Below, one piece after another: positions 22,884-34,796 of a DNA stretch of 64,000 nt; the first letter of the stretch is position 1, and each line of letters begins with the position of its first letter. Where the stretch lies: NCBI RefSeq assembly GCF_001638985.1, contig NW_017265157.1, positions 310,001-374,000 on the forward strand, in the 5' to 3' direction. The position numbers were made by a program, and so were the translations under genes. Below the pieces are notes generated by a model. The model was not told the DNA's origin. It was given only the letters and a program-made list of their open reading frames with translations, and did not search any database. Origin of the DNA: Phycomyces blakesleeanus NRRL 1555(-). Lineage: Eukaryota; Mucoromycota; Mucoromycetes; Mucorales; Phycomycetaceae.

Positions 22884-25240
22884 ATGTCTGTGTCTAGCCA
22901 AACAAGACGCTTTATCAGAACAAGCTGTTCCCAAAATACCGAAACCGAGTCAAACTTGCCGGTTCCTAGCCGGCAGCGGCAGTCACGAAAAGATGAGGTA
23001 AGACAAAGGTGATGGCAAACCAGGGTCCTTATAGTGTACACAGGCCATTCGGAAGAAGATTGAGCAGGAACTATCGCGCAAGAAGTCAGGACTACCTAGG
23101 GCTCGCCAGACCAAAAAGGTTGCTGGGACTGTATCTTGTCTTCAGCCATCTCAGGCTCTGACAGTAAAAGAGACCATGACAGTAATAGAGGCTGCACAAT
23201 TGATGGCTGCAAAAAGATGCGACTGTGTATTGGTGGTTGATGAAGAAGAGAGATTGAGTGGTCTATTTACAGTAAGTTGAACTACTAAGCATGAAAGCCA
23301 AGAAGATAAAAGCAACAATGGTGTCTTTATTCATGTCGATTACTATTACTATTATATATATATAAAGGCAAAGGACATCACATATCGAGTTGTTGGAGAA
23401 GACAAAGATCCAAGGTAAATAAAAAAAAACAGAAATGTAAAGCAAAGCAAGACAAAGCGTAAGAGCACCAGAACAGAAAAAAAGATGAACACTTTACGCT
23501 AGGGCCATCTTGGTTTCTGAGATAACTACAAGAAACCCCATGTGTGTCACCTCAGATACGTCTGCACAGGATGCACTCCAGCTGATGGTGTCTCGGGGCT
23601 TTCGTCACTTGGTAGGACTACTTTTGTACTCTGTGACTATTTTTCGGCTGACAGGATTTGTTTATTAGCCTGTATGCAATGATGAAGGAGACGTGTTTGG
23701 TTTGCTCGATATCACGCAATGTCTTAATGAATCCCTAGATAAACTAGAGCGCTCGTTTAGTCCTCCTTGCAAGCCGATTGATACCTTGAGTCAGGAAGCT
23801 GCGGATGGTAACGGATCCCCAAGTCCGCTTTCACCTCAGCCAACGAACGCTTTGGCCGAGTCGGGGAGGCCCAAGCGAATCTGCTCGGATCTGGCTAGTG
23901 TTATGACACCCTCTGTTCCGGTGCAGGTCTCAGCCAAGACTCATGTAGATACCGTTGCTAAACTTATGAAAGAGTATCAAACAACTGCCTGTGTGGTTGT
24001 TGATTCTAGAGGACTAGCCGGGATTATTACTGCAAGTATCACATTTTTGTTTATCTTATTTTATTTGTTTGGCTCTCATATATGTTTTAACCATTCCGGA
24101 TAGTCAAAGGATATTGTTTTAAGAGTAATTGCAGCCGGTTTAATTCCTGCAGATTGTTCAGTTGTGCGAGTTATGACACCACGCCCGGACATTGCTTCCT
24201 CTTCATTAAGTTTAATTGAGGGACTAAAGAAGATGAAATGTAAAGAAAAAAAACAAAACTCAAATAAAGACACCATTATGGTGTGCTATTTTTGGATCGT
24301 TAAACCAATAAAAATCTAATTATTTAACATGTATGTATGTATTTGCTGTATAGATGGAAACTATCTTCATTTACCAGTCATTGACGGAGAGAATACCACA
24401 GTTGGTTTAGTGGATGTTCTGGGTCTGACGGGGGCTGTGCTTGAACAGGTAACATATTTTAGGTTTATTAAAGACCTATAAAAGAAAGAAGTTAATTTTT
24501 TTTTTAATTATGGCTTGGTTTGGAATAGATCCACACAGCTGTAGAAGGTACCGAAGTACCCAAATTCTGGAGAGATAGGGTCTCACCATTAGCAGCATTA
24601 TCAACAAGAACAAGAATTGAAGGACCAACCGAGACTTCGGCTGTATCCGACGGAATACCTCAGTCTGGTAGGTCACCTATGTCACCCATGCCAACAGCAA
24701 TTGTCCCACTTGAGCCTAGTCGGTCATACCAGTCTGCCTATGCTTCAGTATTTCAAGTCTCGGACCTCAACTATGACCTCCATTCAGACCTCCATTCAGA
24801 CCTTCACTCTACCGTGTCTTCGAATACTCAGGGCACTTTTTTGTTCAAATTTGAATGGGATTCAAATGTTTATCGGTTCAGATCCGGCGGAGCTAATCTG
24901 TCTGCAATTTACGATAATGTATTCCGCAAAATATCTGATGGAGTTCCGGTTGAAGGGCTTACACTTGCCTATCTGGACGATGAAAATGACAAGGTTCTGA
25001 TGACTCATGACAGCGACCTTGTAGAGGCCATTGTGCTAGGTCAAAAACTAGGTCTTGACAGAGTACGCCTGTTTGTCAACTACCCACGCGCCACGAACAC
25101 GAACATGAACACGAACACGGATGAAGTAAAAAGTAACGATAGTGTGGACTGCGGTGCTTTAGGCTTGGATAAGACTGAGTTGGCCACCCACGGACGACCA
25201 TCCCAACCGCACGACATTAAACTTAACGGAGTTTCTTCGC

Positions 25241-25286
<46 letters not shown>

Positions 25287-25458
25287 GCAGCAGGAACAAC
25301 AACAGGATAAAGAGCACGTAACACATAAAAATTGTACAACTACCGGATTTGTGACACAGGAGTTATTTTTACCTACCGCAATAATGTTCTTGGGTTTTGT
25401 GATTTTAGGTGTATTTTCCATGGTCAAGGTGTCGACCGTACATGGTAGACTTCGTTAA
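22884..25458 (+). CDS. CBS-PB1 domain protein with C-terminal membrane anchor
   Basis: Eight exons (22884-22997, 23044-23271, 23368-23414, 23503-23611, 23669-24031, 24104-24239, 24354-24448, 24529-25458) give 673 residues. Four CBS motifs form two Bateman modules: PSQALTVKETMTV...DCVLVVDEEERLSGLFT, EITTRNPMCVTSDTSAQDAL, SVMTPSVPVQVSAKTHVDTV and VRVMTPRPDIAS. A PB1 domain follows (FLFKFEWDSNVYRFRSGG ... LAYLDDENDKVLMTHDSDL), then a CAA-encoded polyglutamine run and one membrane helix (PTAIMFLGFVILGVFSMVKV) near the C-terminus. The order matches the fungal family of S. pombe Mug70 and related meiosis-linked proteins. CBS pairs usually sense adenine nucleotides; PB1 mediates protein pairing. Exact function is unknown. 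The fifth intron has a GC donor. Confidence 0.88.
24032..24103 (+). other. GC-AG intron in the CBS-PB1 gene
   Basis: Exon end GGGATTATTACT, intron start GCAAGT, intron end GGATAG, next exon TCAAAGGATATT. The joined GIITSKDIVLRVI is the conserved loop of a CBS domain. The nearest GT alternative (4 nt on) would shift the frame. Confidence 0.85.
25240..25298 (+). repeat. CAA trinucleotide run encoding polyglutamine
   Basis: About 19 glutamine codons, mostly CAA with two CAG near the end, followed by EQQQ, lie between the PB1 domain and the membrane helix. Near-pure codon use marks it as a young, length-variable microsatellite inside a coding exon. Confidence 0.9.
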
Positions 25459-25614
25459 CCAGAGAAAAAAAATAAGAGGGATTTATTTGTTTGTGCTATG
25501 TTGTGCTATGGTGCTGTGGTGTGCTGTGGTGTGCTTGCTATTTTGTTTTGTTGTTTATGTATCTGCCTTTTTTTTAATAATATCATATATTATTATTACT
25601 ACTACTACTACTAC

Positions 25615-25654
<40 letters not shown>

Positions 25655-26287
25655 ATTATAAGCTATTAGCTGAATGAGTACTGGATCGAATTTAAATATG
25701 TTTAAATTTGTTTTGAAAGCAAGGTATTAAGCACAGAAGGATGTAATGAGCGTATGTTACTCAAACCAAGTTATTGAATACACGCGCTATTGAATAGCGA
25801 GGGAGAAAAGATGAAGGGAAAAAGTATGTGCGCTAAAATAAAGCATGATTTTTCATGTGGAGAGCGTGTGGGTTTCTGTTGATAGATGAATGCACTGACC
25901 CTGCTGCGATCTAATTTTTTTTTAGTTAAAAATAATAATAATACAAGGTGGTCTACAAAGAATCATGTGAAAGAATATATTTAAAAAATAACTGTTCAAC
26001 AAGAAGGCTGCAAAGAAAATAAGAACAGAGAATACAAGAGACAAGCCTGTTCTACGCTTTGTGTTTCCTTCCCTAAAGGTACAATATTGCTTAAATATAC
26101 CCAACGAATGTTAGACAAGAAAAAGAAAAGAAATAAAGAAATAAACTCATCCAAAACCTACTGTTATGCTCAGCCAAAATACTGCCCACTTCATAATATG
26201 TATATACGCAATATAGATTGTGATTAAAGAATAACTTCTAATATATATATGTGTATAGAAAAGGAACAATATAATATATTAAACATG
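25459..26287. other. Intergenic with trinucleotide microsatellites
   Basis: 3' flank of the CBS-PB1 gene. Tandem GTGCTGTG units at about 25498-25540 are followed by ACT then ATT trinucleotides at about 25594-25652. No gene is seen. Confidence 0.5.
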
Positions 26288-26452
26288 TTGAATTGAATTG
26301 AATTGAATTGAATTGAATTGAATTGAATTGAATTGAATTGAATTGAGTTGAGTCGAGTCAAGCCGAATTGAAACGAGTTGAATCGAATTACATTAAACTG
26401 AATCGAATCGAATCGAATTGAATTGGATTGAATCGAATCGAATTGAAGTTAA
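26288..26452 (+). repeat. AATTG pentanucleotide satellite
   Basis: About eleven perfect AATTG units begin near 26288. They grade into variants (GAGTC, AATCG, AAACG) for another 100 bp. The decay is toward one end, consistent with slippage-driven growth of the pure end. Confidence 0.9.
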
Positions 26453-27301
26453 GGAAGTATACACAATATTCTAAAAGAACATTTTTTTTAAAAAAAAAAA
26501 TTGAGTTTATTTTTTATTTTTTTAAAAAAAGAAAGAAAGGTGAGGTGGAAGGACAAAAATATGAACGGACTGACGGGGGAATATAATAGACATATAGTTA
26601 TTACTTAATATACATGCGGGAAGACAATGCAGTTGTGTTTCGGTGTACCGTCAAAATAACATGCAAACCAGTCTGTTTGTGTTCAGTTGATACAACGCGC
26701 TTGGAAATCTAGACAAAATACTTCTTCTTTGCTTTTTTTGTTGATTTATATTATCTAAATTCAAAGGCTCGCGTGGAATATGCAGTAGCTCAGGGGAGTG
26801 GTATCTAGGCTACTTTGTCGAGCATTTTTGGTCGGAGATTTGTAAATGCAGGCTGCTTTTATTGACTTGCACGTTTGGATCAAATGTCTATAACATGTCT
26901 AGGTTTGACAGCGTTGAACGGAGGTTAATTCCGAGGCTGTGACATATAAAATATATACAGTTTTTATATAAATTATTGAGTTTATTCAATATCACAATGT
27001 CTACATCCATTGCTGTCACAGTGTAAAGGTTAAATAGTAAAAAAATAAATAATAGAAATCTTCCTAGTTTGGCTCTTGTATTGACCAAGACATGATACCA
27101 AGTGAATTAAAGCTGCTGTAATCGAATTCCAAGAGTAACTTGGTTTACTAACCATATAATCTATAATATTTTTTTTAAAAAAAAAAACTAGTATATAAAC
27201 AACACTTTCGCATAAAATGTCCTTTTGTATTCAATCACATCTTCCTTCCTTACAACTCTCCTTCTCTCTCAACCTCAACCAAAAAACCAGAAAAAAAAAC
27301 C
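26453..27301. other. Intergenic and promoter of the DP gene
   Basis: Non-coding sequence. A TATATAAA at 27192-27199 lies 103 bp upstream of the DP start codon, followed by a pyrimidine-rich leader (CTTCCTTCCTTACAACTCTC), so it is a plausible TATA box. No gene is seen. Confidence 0.5.
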
Positions 27302-28450
27302 ATGTTCACTCCCAGAAATAACCAAAAGTCCCTTCCGTCGATTGAGCACATCCTCACTCCCGCCACCAGTCCTCTCACCAATAGTCCCTTGTCGCCACCA
27401 GCCACTTTCCCTTCCCCTCAGAAAGCCATTCACTCCGTTCGCAAGGCCTCTATTGCCTCTCTGCTCAACTCGGACCCTGAGCTACGCCGTCTTGATGAGG
27501 AAGAGAATTTGTCCAACTACCAGTCTCATTTTAGCAACCCTGTTCTCCTGTCTATAAAGAGAGGAAGACCCTGCAATTCGGTAGACCAACCACTCAAGAA
27601 GCGTAAATCCCCCCCTTCTTCACTTGACCTTCCACGCGCAACAAAGGGCCTCCGTCACTTTAGCAAACAGGTGTGTGACAAGGTTGAAGCTAAAGGCGTC
27701 ACGACTTATAATGAGGCAAGTAAATCAAAGAATTTGGAAACTTTTTTTTTTACAAAAAAAAATAGTCTAACATTTTGTGATTTGTGATTTACAGGTAGCT
27801 GATCAATTGGCCAAAGATATCCAAGCCTTGAACCCTGGAGACGAGGTAAATATATATTTAAAGAAAGCAAAGGCGAATGTTTTGTAGACATGATCTTCTT
27901 ACTCTTGTATTTTTATTAGCATGTCTACGATCAGAAGAATATTCGCCGTAGAGTCTACGATGCCCTGAACGTTCTCATGGCAATGAATATCATCACCAAA
28001 AATAAAAAAGAAATCAAATGGCTCGGAATCCCATCCTCCCTCAAATCGTCTTCTGAGGCTGGTGATCGTGCAAAGCAACTTCAACAGCAAATTGAACAAG
28101 AAGAATTACTTCAGGCCGAGCTCATTTCTCGCAAACAGCAGACCACCCGCCAACTTACCAATAAGGTTGGCCAATATGTCAAGATTAGACAGCTCATTCA
28201 TCGCAACCAAAAATCACCTCCTCCCGACCAGTCCATCATTTCAGAATTGCCTATCAATCTGACAACTGGATACAACAACGAGATCAGCTGCGAAGGCAAA
28301 ATGTCCAAGTACCCTATCTATGACATCCTTGACTCCATCGATCTTCCCTTTTCTTCTCACCCAGCCATCTGGCTCCCTGACCAGTCCTGGTATAAGTATC
28401 TGCCTGAGCCCACCCCTTCCGTTCTTTCTCCTGTTAGCCTTGTCTCCTAA
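27302..28450 (+). CDS. DP-family transcription factor (E2F dimerisation partner)
   Basis: Three exons (27302-27715, 27795-27845, 27920-28450) give 331 residues. A proline- and serine-rich N-terminus with an SPPATFPSP tract (possible CDK sites) precedes the winged-helix DNA-binding domain: GLRHFSKQVCDKVEAKGVTT, YNEVADQLAKDIQAL and VYDQKNIRRRVYDALNVLMA, then NIITKNKKEIKWLGIP. The RRRVYD core contacts the TTTSSCGC E2F site. A coiled coil for E2F pairing follows (AKQLQQQIEQEELLQAELIS). DP/E2F factors drive the G1/S programme. Ascomycete yeasts replaced them with SBF/MBF, so an intact DP supports an early-diverging fungal host. The first intron has a GC donor; the second exon is 51 nt. Confidence 0.93.
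27716..27794 (+). other. GC-AG intron in the DP gene
   Basis: Exon end TATAATGAG, intron start GCAAGT, intron end GATTTACAG, next exon GTAGCTGATCAA. The product TTYNEVADQLAKD is the invariant first helices of the DP domain, which fixes the boundary. Confidence 0.87.
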
Positions 28451-29190
28451 GCCAAAGAAAAAAAATCAATCAAAAAAACAAAACAAAAACCACTAAAAAA
28501 ATCACCAAAAAAAAAAGCCAAATCGAATTCACAATGAATTCGCAACTCATCACATTCATATTCACTAAGATTTATTACACAACCCATTTCTCTCTTTTTT
28601 GAACCCTTCTCATCTATTTATTTATTTTTCGTATATAGTTCCTTTTCTACCCCCCAAACCCTTCACTTATCTTTTATTCATGCAAAACCAACCTATCTAT
28701 TATCAACCCAAAAGCACTCTTTTTTTTCATTATTATTTATTATTCATTTTCCTTTCATTTTTATTTATTTATTGAAAATTCGGTAATTTGTTTTCCTTTC
28801 TTTTTTTTCTTTTTACAAAAAATTCACCTTGTTATATATTATGCTTTCTTTAACACATTCATATTCCATTTGCCATATATACTTCACGCGCATGCACACA
28901 ATTATTAGCTTATAAATCACACACAAACACTCATACGTACATATACACACACACAAATTCATATACCAATTCATATTCTATATCAAATAAAGCACACACA
29001 AACGATCAAAGCGTATAATTCATATAAAGATATATAAAACACGGTCTCAAATTATCTCTTTTGTTTGTTTGTTTGTTTATTAATTAATTAATTATTAATT
29101 TATTAATTTCTTGTTAATATTAATAAGTAGATTTTGTTAAGTTTTTTGATTTCTTTTTTTTTTTTTTTTAAAAAAAAAAAGAAAGGGTTT
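28451..29190. other. Intergenic between convergent genes, AT-rich
   Basis: Between the DP and PFKFB 3' ends. It holds A- and C-rich repeats (CACACACAAA near 28910-29000), a GTTT run, a TTAATTAATTAAT block near 29080 and long T/A tracts at 29150-29180. No gene is seen. Confidence 0.5.
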
Positions 29191-31235
29191 TTAATTTTTG
29201 TCTTCCAAATTAAATGTACTCATATCAGGCTCAATTGGACTGTTCAACAAAGAAGATTTGGCTCCTTTTGGCTGTGGGAACAATTTGGGGCTAATGGGAA
29301 TCAATGGGCTCATGGGTTCTTTGATAATCTCACCGCTTGCACCAACAGGCGGGAGTTTAAGCTTAAGACCACCCTTCTTTCCCTCTATGGAACTCGTGTC
29401 ACCCGCAGGCTTCTTACGGATAGAGTTGGCCCGAGCTGTAGGTTTGGCTCGATGGGTATCTACAGCCTCAATATCCACTAAAATAGAAATGGCGTGTTAT
29501 TTTTAACATTCTTTTTTTTTATTTGACATATTTCATATATGTATTATGCATTTATTTATAATCTTACCTTTGAAGCGTTTCTCTTCACATCCATAGGCCT
29601 TTGGAGTGAGTTCAATTAATGTGTGTAATGGAATCTTGAGATAGGGAAGGTCTTCATGGCTGTGGTTCATAAAATATGCGTATATACATCTTAGAATGGC
29701 TTGGTGTCCAATAATCAAAATGTTCTCTTGGCGTTCAAGGTCCATAATGACAGGTTCTAGACGAAGCACGACATCGCGATAAGACTTTGTTGTTGTTATT
29801 GTTGTTGATTTGTATTAGTAATTTAAACATATAGTAAATTCTTTTAATATACCTCTCCGCCCCTGTATCGGTAGTTGAATTTGTCTTCGTCTCGATTGGC
29901 ATAGTCTTCGGGATATTTTTCCTATATTGATATCATTAGCTTTAGACCTCATCAAGCATCAAGCATCCTAAATCTTACCTCAATCTCTTCATAGGTCATA
30001 CCATCGCACACACCCGCATCAAGCTCGTCAAGAGCCTTCCACTGCAGCTTGGGGTACATCAGACCCTCAGCAGTCTGGATAGTACGCTTCATGGTAGAGG
30101 TCCAGACTGTCAAGGGTTTGTTTCCAAGATGCTCATTGATCAGGTCCGGTAATTTGATTGCATACATTTCGCCTCTTGGGGAAAGGTAAGAGTCACCTCC
30201 GAGTTTTCCACTCAAGTTGTAAGCAGACTCACCGTGCTAATAATTCCCGCAAAAACATGAGTACAGTGGCACGTGTATTTTTTGTATTTTTTTTTGTATT
30301 AAAAATCAACTTACTCGGCTCATGTAGATTTTTCGAGGCACAATGTGGAGATTCATAAGATAGTACACAATTCGAGACTCAAGATAGCCCTTCACAAGGT
30401 TAATAACAACCTGACTGCCGACGTTGATAAGCTTGATGTATGTAAAGTCTTTCTCAGTGATTGTTTCATATTGCTCTTTGTAATGCTCAATTCGGGCTTT
30501 AAAGTCATCGGCAGCCAGGGCAGGATCCACATTGGCATAATCGGGTGAAGAAAGCTTGACGTCCTTGATATTTGCCACAATCAACTCTTCATCCTGGCAG
30601 ATACTTTCAATGAAAAACACCTGAGTATCTTCCTTGGCCAATTTGTCGTGGATCCACTGTCGACGTTCGTGGGTGCTGTTTGTGGCATCATAGATAGCTA
30701 CAATACCCTGGTCCTCATTGAACCACCGGATCATGTCATGCAGTGCAGCGTCGGCTGCTTCTCTACGTTGTTGCTGGCCAACCTCATTATGGGGGTCAAA
30801 GAATGTATGGCAGAGGTTGGCTCCGTGAAGTTGACGACGATAGTTTCCGACATTAAATACTTTGGTGTTGATTCCTAGCCATGTCAGGTAGCGACAGACT
30901 ATTGTTATGTAAGAAAAATAATAAAAAGGTGCACAATATACTTTGTTTTTAGACAATTTGATTCTTTCAGTGTCACAGTAACCTACCCTTTTGAGCAATG
31001 TAAGTCTTTCCTCTGGCAGGCAGTCCTACCATCTAAGATGGAGGGTTGGCATGTCAGAAAAATAATTACACATTCCTATTTTACTAAACAGAAAAAAAAA
31101 CGATGGTATTTCTAATTATTTTCTATATAGATAAAAGAGACTTTTGTTCATACCACACAAGCGATACGAAGATCTAAGCCAAGGTATTAGAGGGGTAATC
31201 TTTTTGAGTTTTGTTGATGACTTACTTGTTGTCAT
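29191..31235 (-). CDS. 6-phosphofructo-2-kinase / fructose-2,6-bisphosphatase
   Basis: Eight exons (31235-31226, 31173-31154, 31032-30987, 30898-30315, 30236-29979, 29921-29853, 29784-29568, 29477-29191) total 1491 nt, 496 residues. The kinase half shows [20 protein letters not shown] (P-loop), FNVGNYRRQ and [13 protein letters not shown]. The phosphatase half shows [18 protein letters not shown] with the catalytic histidine, [33 protein letters not shown] and [14 protein letters not shown] with the second histidine. Both active sites look intact, so the enzyme is probably bifunctional and sets fructose-2,6-bisphosphate, the activator of glycolysis. The C-terminal 95 residues are basic and serine-rich, a likely phosphorylated tail. 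The first two exons are only 10 and 20 nt yet restore the conserved [17 protein letters not shown]. Confidence 0.94.
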
Positions 31236-31855
31236 TGTAAATGAATATTGTTTTTTTTTTGAAAGATAAAAAAAAATGAGAGAAAGAAGTATTTCTAAAA
31301 TAAGTACTAAAAGATAAAAGTGATAGAAAGAGAGCGGTTGTCTAAACTGGGTCTCCTTTTTTTTTGTTCACGCCACCCTCACATCATACTAAAGAGCTCA
31401 AGTCCAATCAAAAAGGAACATGAAGATAACTCGTTTCTGTCTGACTCCGGCCAAATTCAATATGGTTCCTTTATTTTATATATTACGATTATAAAACTCC
31501 TCTTCTCTTAAAGATGGGAAAAAAAATGACTGAAGAATATATTTTAGTGTATAAAATGAGTGCTGTAATTGTTTACACAATTTCTTACTAATTAATAATA
31601 ATTATTTAATTAATTAATTAATTTTATCATTTTTTTTTATTTCAATAAAACAAATGATCTGCCCTCCTCTCCCTTTTTTTAAAAAAAATGGTTCAACAAT
31701 CTCTTGTAATTTTTTGAATAGTGACTGTTTTGGTGATGTCTTCAATCACAAAAGAAATTACCCATTCAGAATTAATAGAAAGAAAGGTCTTTAAACCTAT
31801 TTTAACATCTAGTTATCTTATTTTTTTTTCTATCACCATTTCTTGAAAGAAGAGC
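31236..31855. other. Divergent promoter region
   Basis: Between the PFKFB and CHERP-like genes. Contains a TTAATTAATTAATTAATT block (about 31600-31622) and long A and T tracts. No gene is seen and no clear TATA box stands out. Confidence 0.45.
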
Positions 31856-34776
31856 ATGGACCATTATTACGGTAACAATATACATAAAGATAAATATGTA
31901 TATAAAGTGTATACATAAATGCAATGTATCTTTATATATACATTTATAAAGCATTTTTTATTTGATTTTCGTGAGTTGAACAATATATTCATACCAAAAC
32001 GAAATAAGCCTTTGCGGGTCCACGCCCACCTCACAGGCAATTTGTGCCTGGAATGATGCCTCCAATGCCTCATGAACAGGTCATGGTTGCCGAGAAACAT
32101 GAAGCATTACGTAGCACATTGGCAGATCTAGGCAATGACAAGATGATAAAAGCACTAGATGACCTGAGAATGATACTCCAGATGATTATGCAGGATTGCT
32201 CAAGGGCAAACATTGAAGTAAACCATTATTTTCTCTACTATATACATTTACACATGTATATGCATATAAAACACAAGCATAGAAGATTGGAAATGCAATA
32301 GACTTTTCTGATCGTCATTTCGATAGGCAGGAAAGACATGGTCATTTGAGTATTGCTGCCATCCTGCTAGAGCAGAAGCCCTGATAGATTTTATTTTGGC
32401 TTTATCTTTATCTAAACCAACATTTGAAGAACGTTTGCATTTGCTGTATCTGATAAATGATGTCTTGTTTCACTGGTAAGATTGTCTAATAAACATACAT
32501 ATGTATATATGTATACATTCATAGAAAGACTTATTTATTTTGTCTGTCTGTCGGTGTTTATTTGGACCTACCAAATTTTAACAGTATTCGCCGTCAGTTA
32601 CCTTGGATGAAAGAGTTGATCTTGCATCGACTGGTACCTTTGTTGAGAACAGTCTATCATTGTCCAGGTGCAAATGAAATGACAAAAGCCAAAGTCAACA
32701 AGGTAATTTCAATTGAAATTGCAATAAGATTACCATTTTTATTTTTGAAAATAAAAACAAAAACAAAACATATGCATATGCATATACATATACATATACA
32801 TATTGTATTTAATAAAATGTTTTCTTGGGTTTACTGCAGGTTATGACAATTTGGGGAGATAAAAACTTCTTTGCACCAAACATAATTCATTCGATCCGTG
32901 AAAATGTGTATATACCTCCTCCACCTCATATGCCTGTGCTTGGACCACCACCTGGAATGCCAGGAATGATGCCAGGATTTAGACCTCCTTTTGTACCACC
33001 TGGAGCAATTGGACCTATGGGCATGCCCCCAATGGAAGGTTCAAATCCTGCAAAAATGCCCACACAAATGCCGCCTCATCTTGGTGTACCCCCAAGACCT
33101 CATCCTAGTAGAGGAATGGGAGTAGGAGTAGGAGGAGGCTCATACCTCCCACCTACATCTGCTATATCCACACCCATACCTACACCTGGACTTGGCCCTG
33201 GCCCTGGACTTGGACTTGGACTTGGATCAATCCCAACATCTGGAAAGAGTTCTAACCCTACCACAGCTCCAGCACCACCTCCAATCCCTGCATCTCCGCC
33301 AAAACGGTATTACGAACTACCAGCCGGTTGGATGGTGACAGCCCATAAGGTAAATCAAAATTCCCTTGTTGAAAAAGAAGAAGGAAAGGCACCAAAAATA
33401 GAATAATAAGATTAAGAGTCGAAGGACGGCATAAGAATAATAATAATAAGATTAAGAGTCGAAGGACGGCATAAGAATAATAATAATAAAAAAAAAGAAC
33501 AAGCTTTTAAATACAAAGCGCTATTTATATTTATGTATATGAATTATCTCGACAGAATACAGCCGAACCATACACACCGATTGATCCAGTCGCTATACAG
33601 CAACATCATCAACAAAGTCAAAAGAACCCATCCATAGCAAACTATTTAAAAGCACCACTAGAAGATTTTTATGATGGCTTGGATCTGAACGACCACTCAG
33701 ATACCTTTGAAGAAAATACTGACGGACGTGTGGATCGTAATGGATGGGAGCCTGACTATCTCAAAGGATTTTACGAGCGAATTAAAGCATGGTCTTCATC
33801 AAGACATGGGCGCGATGGGGAAAAAACGGAAGGCAAGCGAAAAAGAAGAGGTAGTTCAAGGCATTCGGATAGCTACCGCAGACGCTCAAGAAGATATCCA
33901 GACGAACGAAGTCCAAGTAGAGGAAGAAGTCCGAATAAATACAAAGGAAATCTTGAAAAGAGGTAAAAAAAAATAGAAGACGAAGAAGAAACTTAATTAT
34001 TATGTACATAAAAAGAAAGAAATAATAGAGATCTGACATATCATGCAATTATGCAATTATGCAATTTTTTATTTTTATTTTATTTTTATTCAGAAGGCAC
34101 CAATATCGGTCATCGAGTCGTAGTCACAGTCGTGGTAGATCTTCTAGCGGAAGTCGTGGCCGAGGTCGTAGCCATAGTAACAGTCGTAGCCGAAGCCGTA
34201 GCCACAGCAGATCTTCCAGGGGAAGTCGCAGCCGAAGCCACAGCCGTAGCCGCAGTAACAGCAGCCGTAGCCGTAGCCGTAGCCGTAGCAGTCGTAGTCG
34301 CAGTCGTAGTCTTAGTCGCAGTCGAAGCCATAGTCGCAGTCGTAGCCGTAGCCGTAGTCAGAGCCGTAGCAGAAGTCATAGCCGTAGTCGAGCGGGCAGG
34401 TCCTACTCAAGTAGACGCTCAGTGTCTCCAGTGGGATTCAGGAAACTTCAACCACATTCGGATTCTAAAAGATTCAATCGTCATTCACCCCCACCGTTCC
34501 ACGGTTCGATGGAAAAGAAAGCAAGTGAGGGGTGGGGGGTACCACATCGATTCCAACCTGCAGAAGAAAAGCCAGTTTGGAAAAATCACGGATCTGATCG
34601 GGATGGGCGACACAAGCAAACTATCTGCCAAAATTGCTTCCAGGTAAGGAATATTCAAAACAATGGGCATTTTAGCATCATTTGTGCATTATTTCTCGTA
34701 TTTATAAATTTCTTAGGCTGGTCACTCGGCAAGAGAATGTAAAGGCGGTGGGTCTTCTTTCTATCCTGCCCGTTAA
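31856..34776 (+). CDS. CHERP-like splicing protein: CID, RS domain and CCHC zinc knuckle
   Basis: Eight exons (31856-31871, 32009-32217, 32327-32475, 32585-32702, 32840-33349, 33556-33962, 34094-34643, 34717-34776) give 672 residues. The 16-nt first exon (MDHYY) is supported by frame. Residues about 35-165 form a CID domain of the CHERP/SR140 kind (HEALRSTLADLGNDKMIKAL, TWSFEYCCHPARAEALIDFI, RLHLLYLINDVLFHCIRRQL). Next come a Pro/Gly/Met-rich linker, YYELPAGWMVTAHK, a CHERP-like acidic block (GWEPDYLKGFYERIKAW), a long RS domain, and a terminal knuckle CQNCFQAGHSAREC. Human CHERP works with U2 snRNP in pre-mRNA splicing. Unlike it, this protein has no N-terminal SURP domain and ends in a zinc knuckle. 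It is nuclear by inference. Its stop codon is 20 bp from that of the opposite RNase Z gene. Confidence 0.85.
33401..33490 (+). repeat. Two-copy 40-bp tandem duplication inside an intron
   Basis: ATTAAGAGTCGAAGGACGGC begins at 33411 and again at 33451, with flanking AATAATAAT runs in both copies. The copies are identical over the unique part, so the duplication is recent. It sits in the fifth intron of the CHERP-like gene and does not touch splice sites. Confidence 0.9.
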
Positions 34777-34796
34777 AGAGCAATCAACTATCGTGC

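Noticed and set aside
25080..25427. Antisense frame with a polycysteine run
   Set aside because: It is the complement of the CAA polyglutamine repeat of the CBS-PB1 gene.
34110..34379. Antisense frame of 89 codons rich in T and A
   Set aside because: It is the complement of the RS-domain repeats of the CHERP-like gene.
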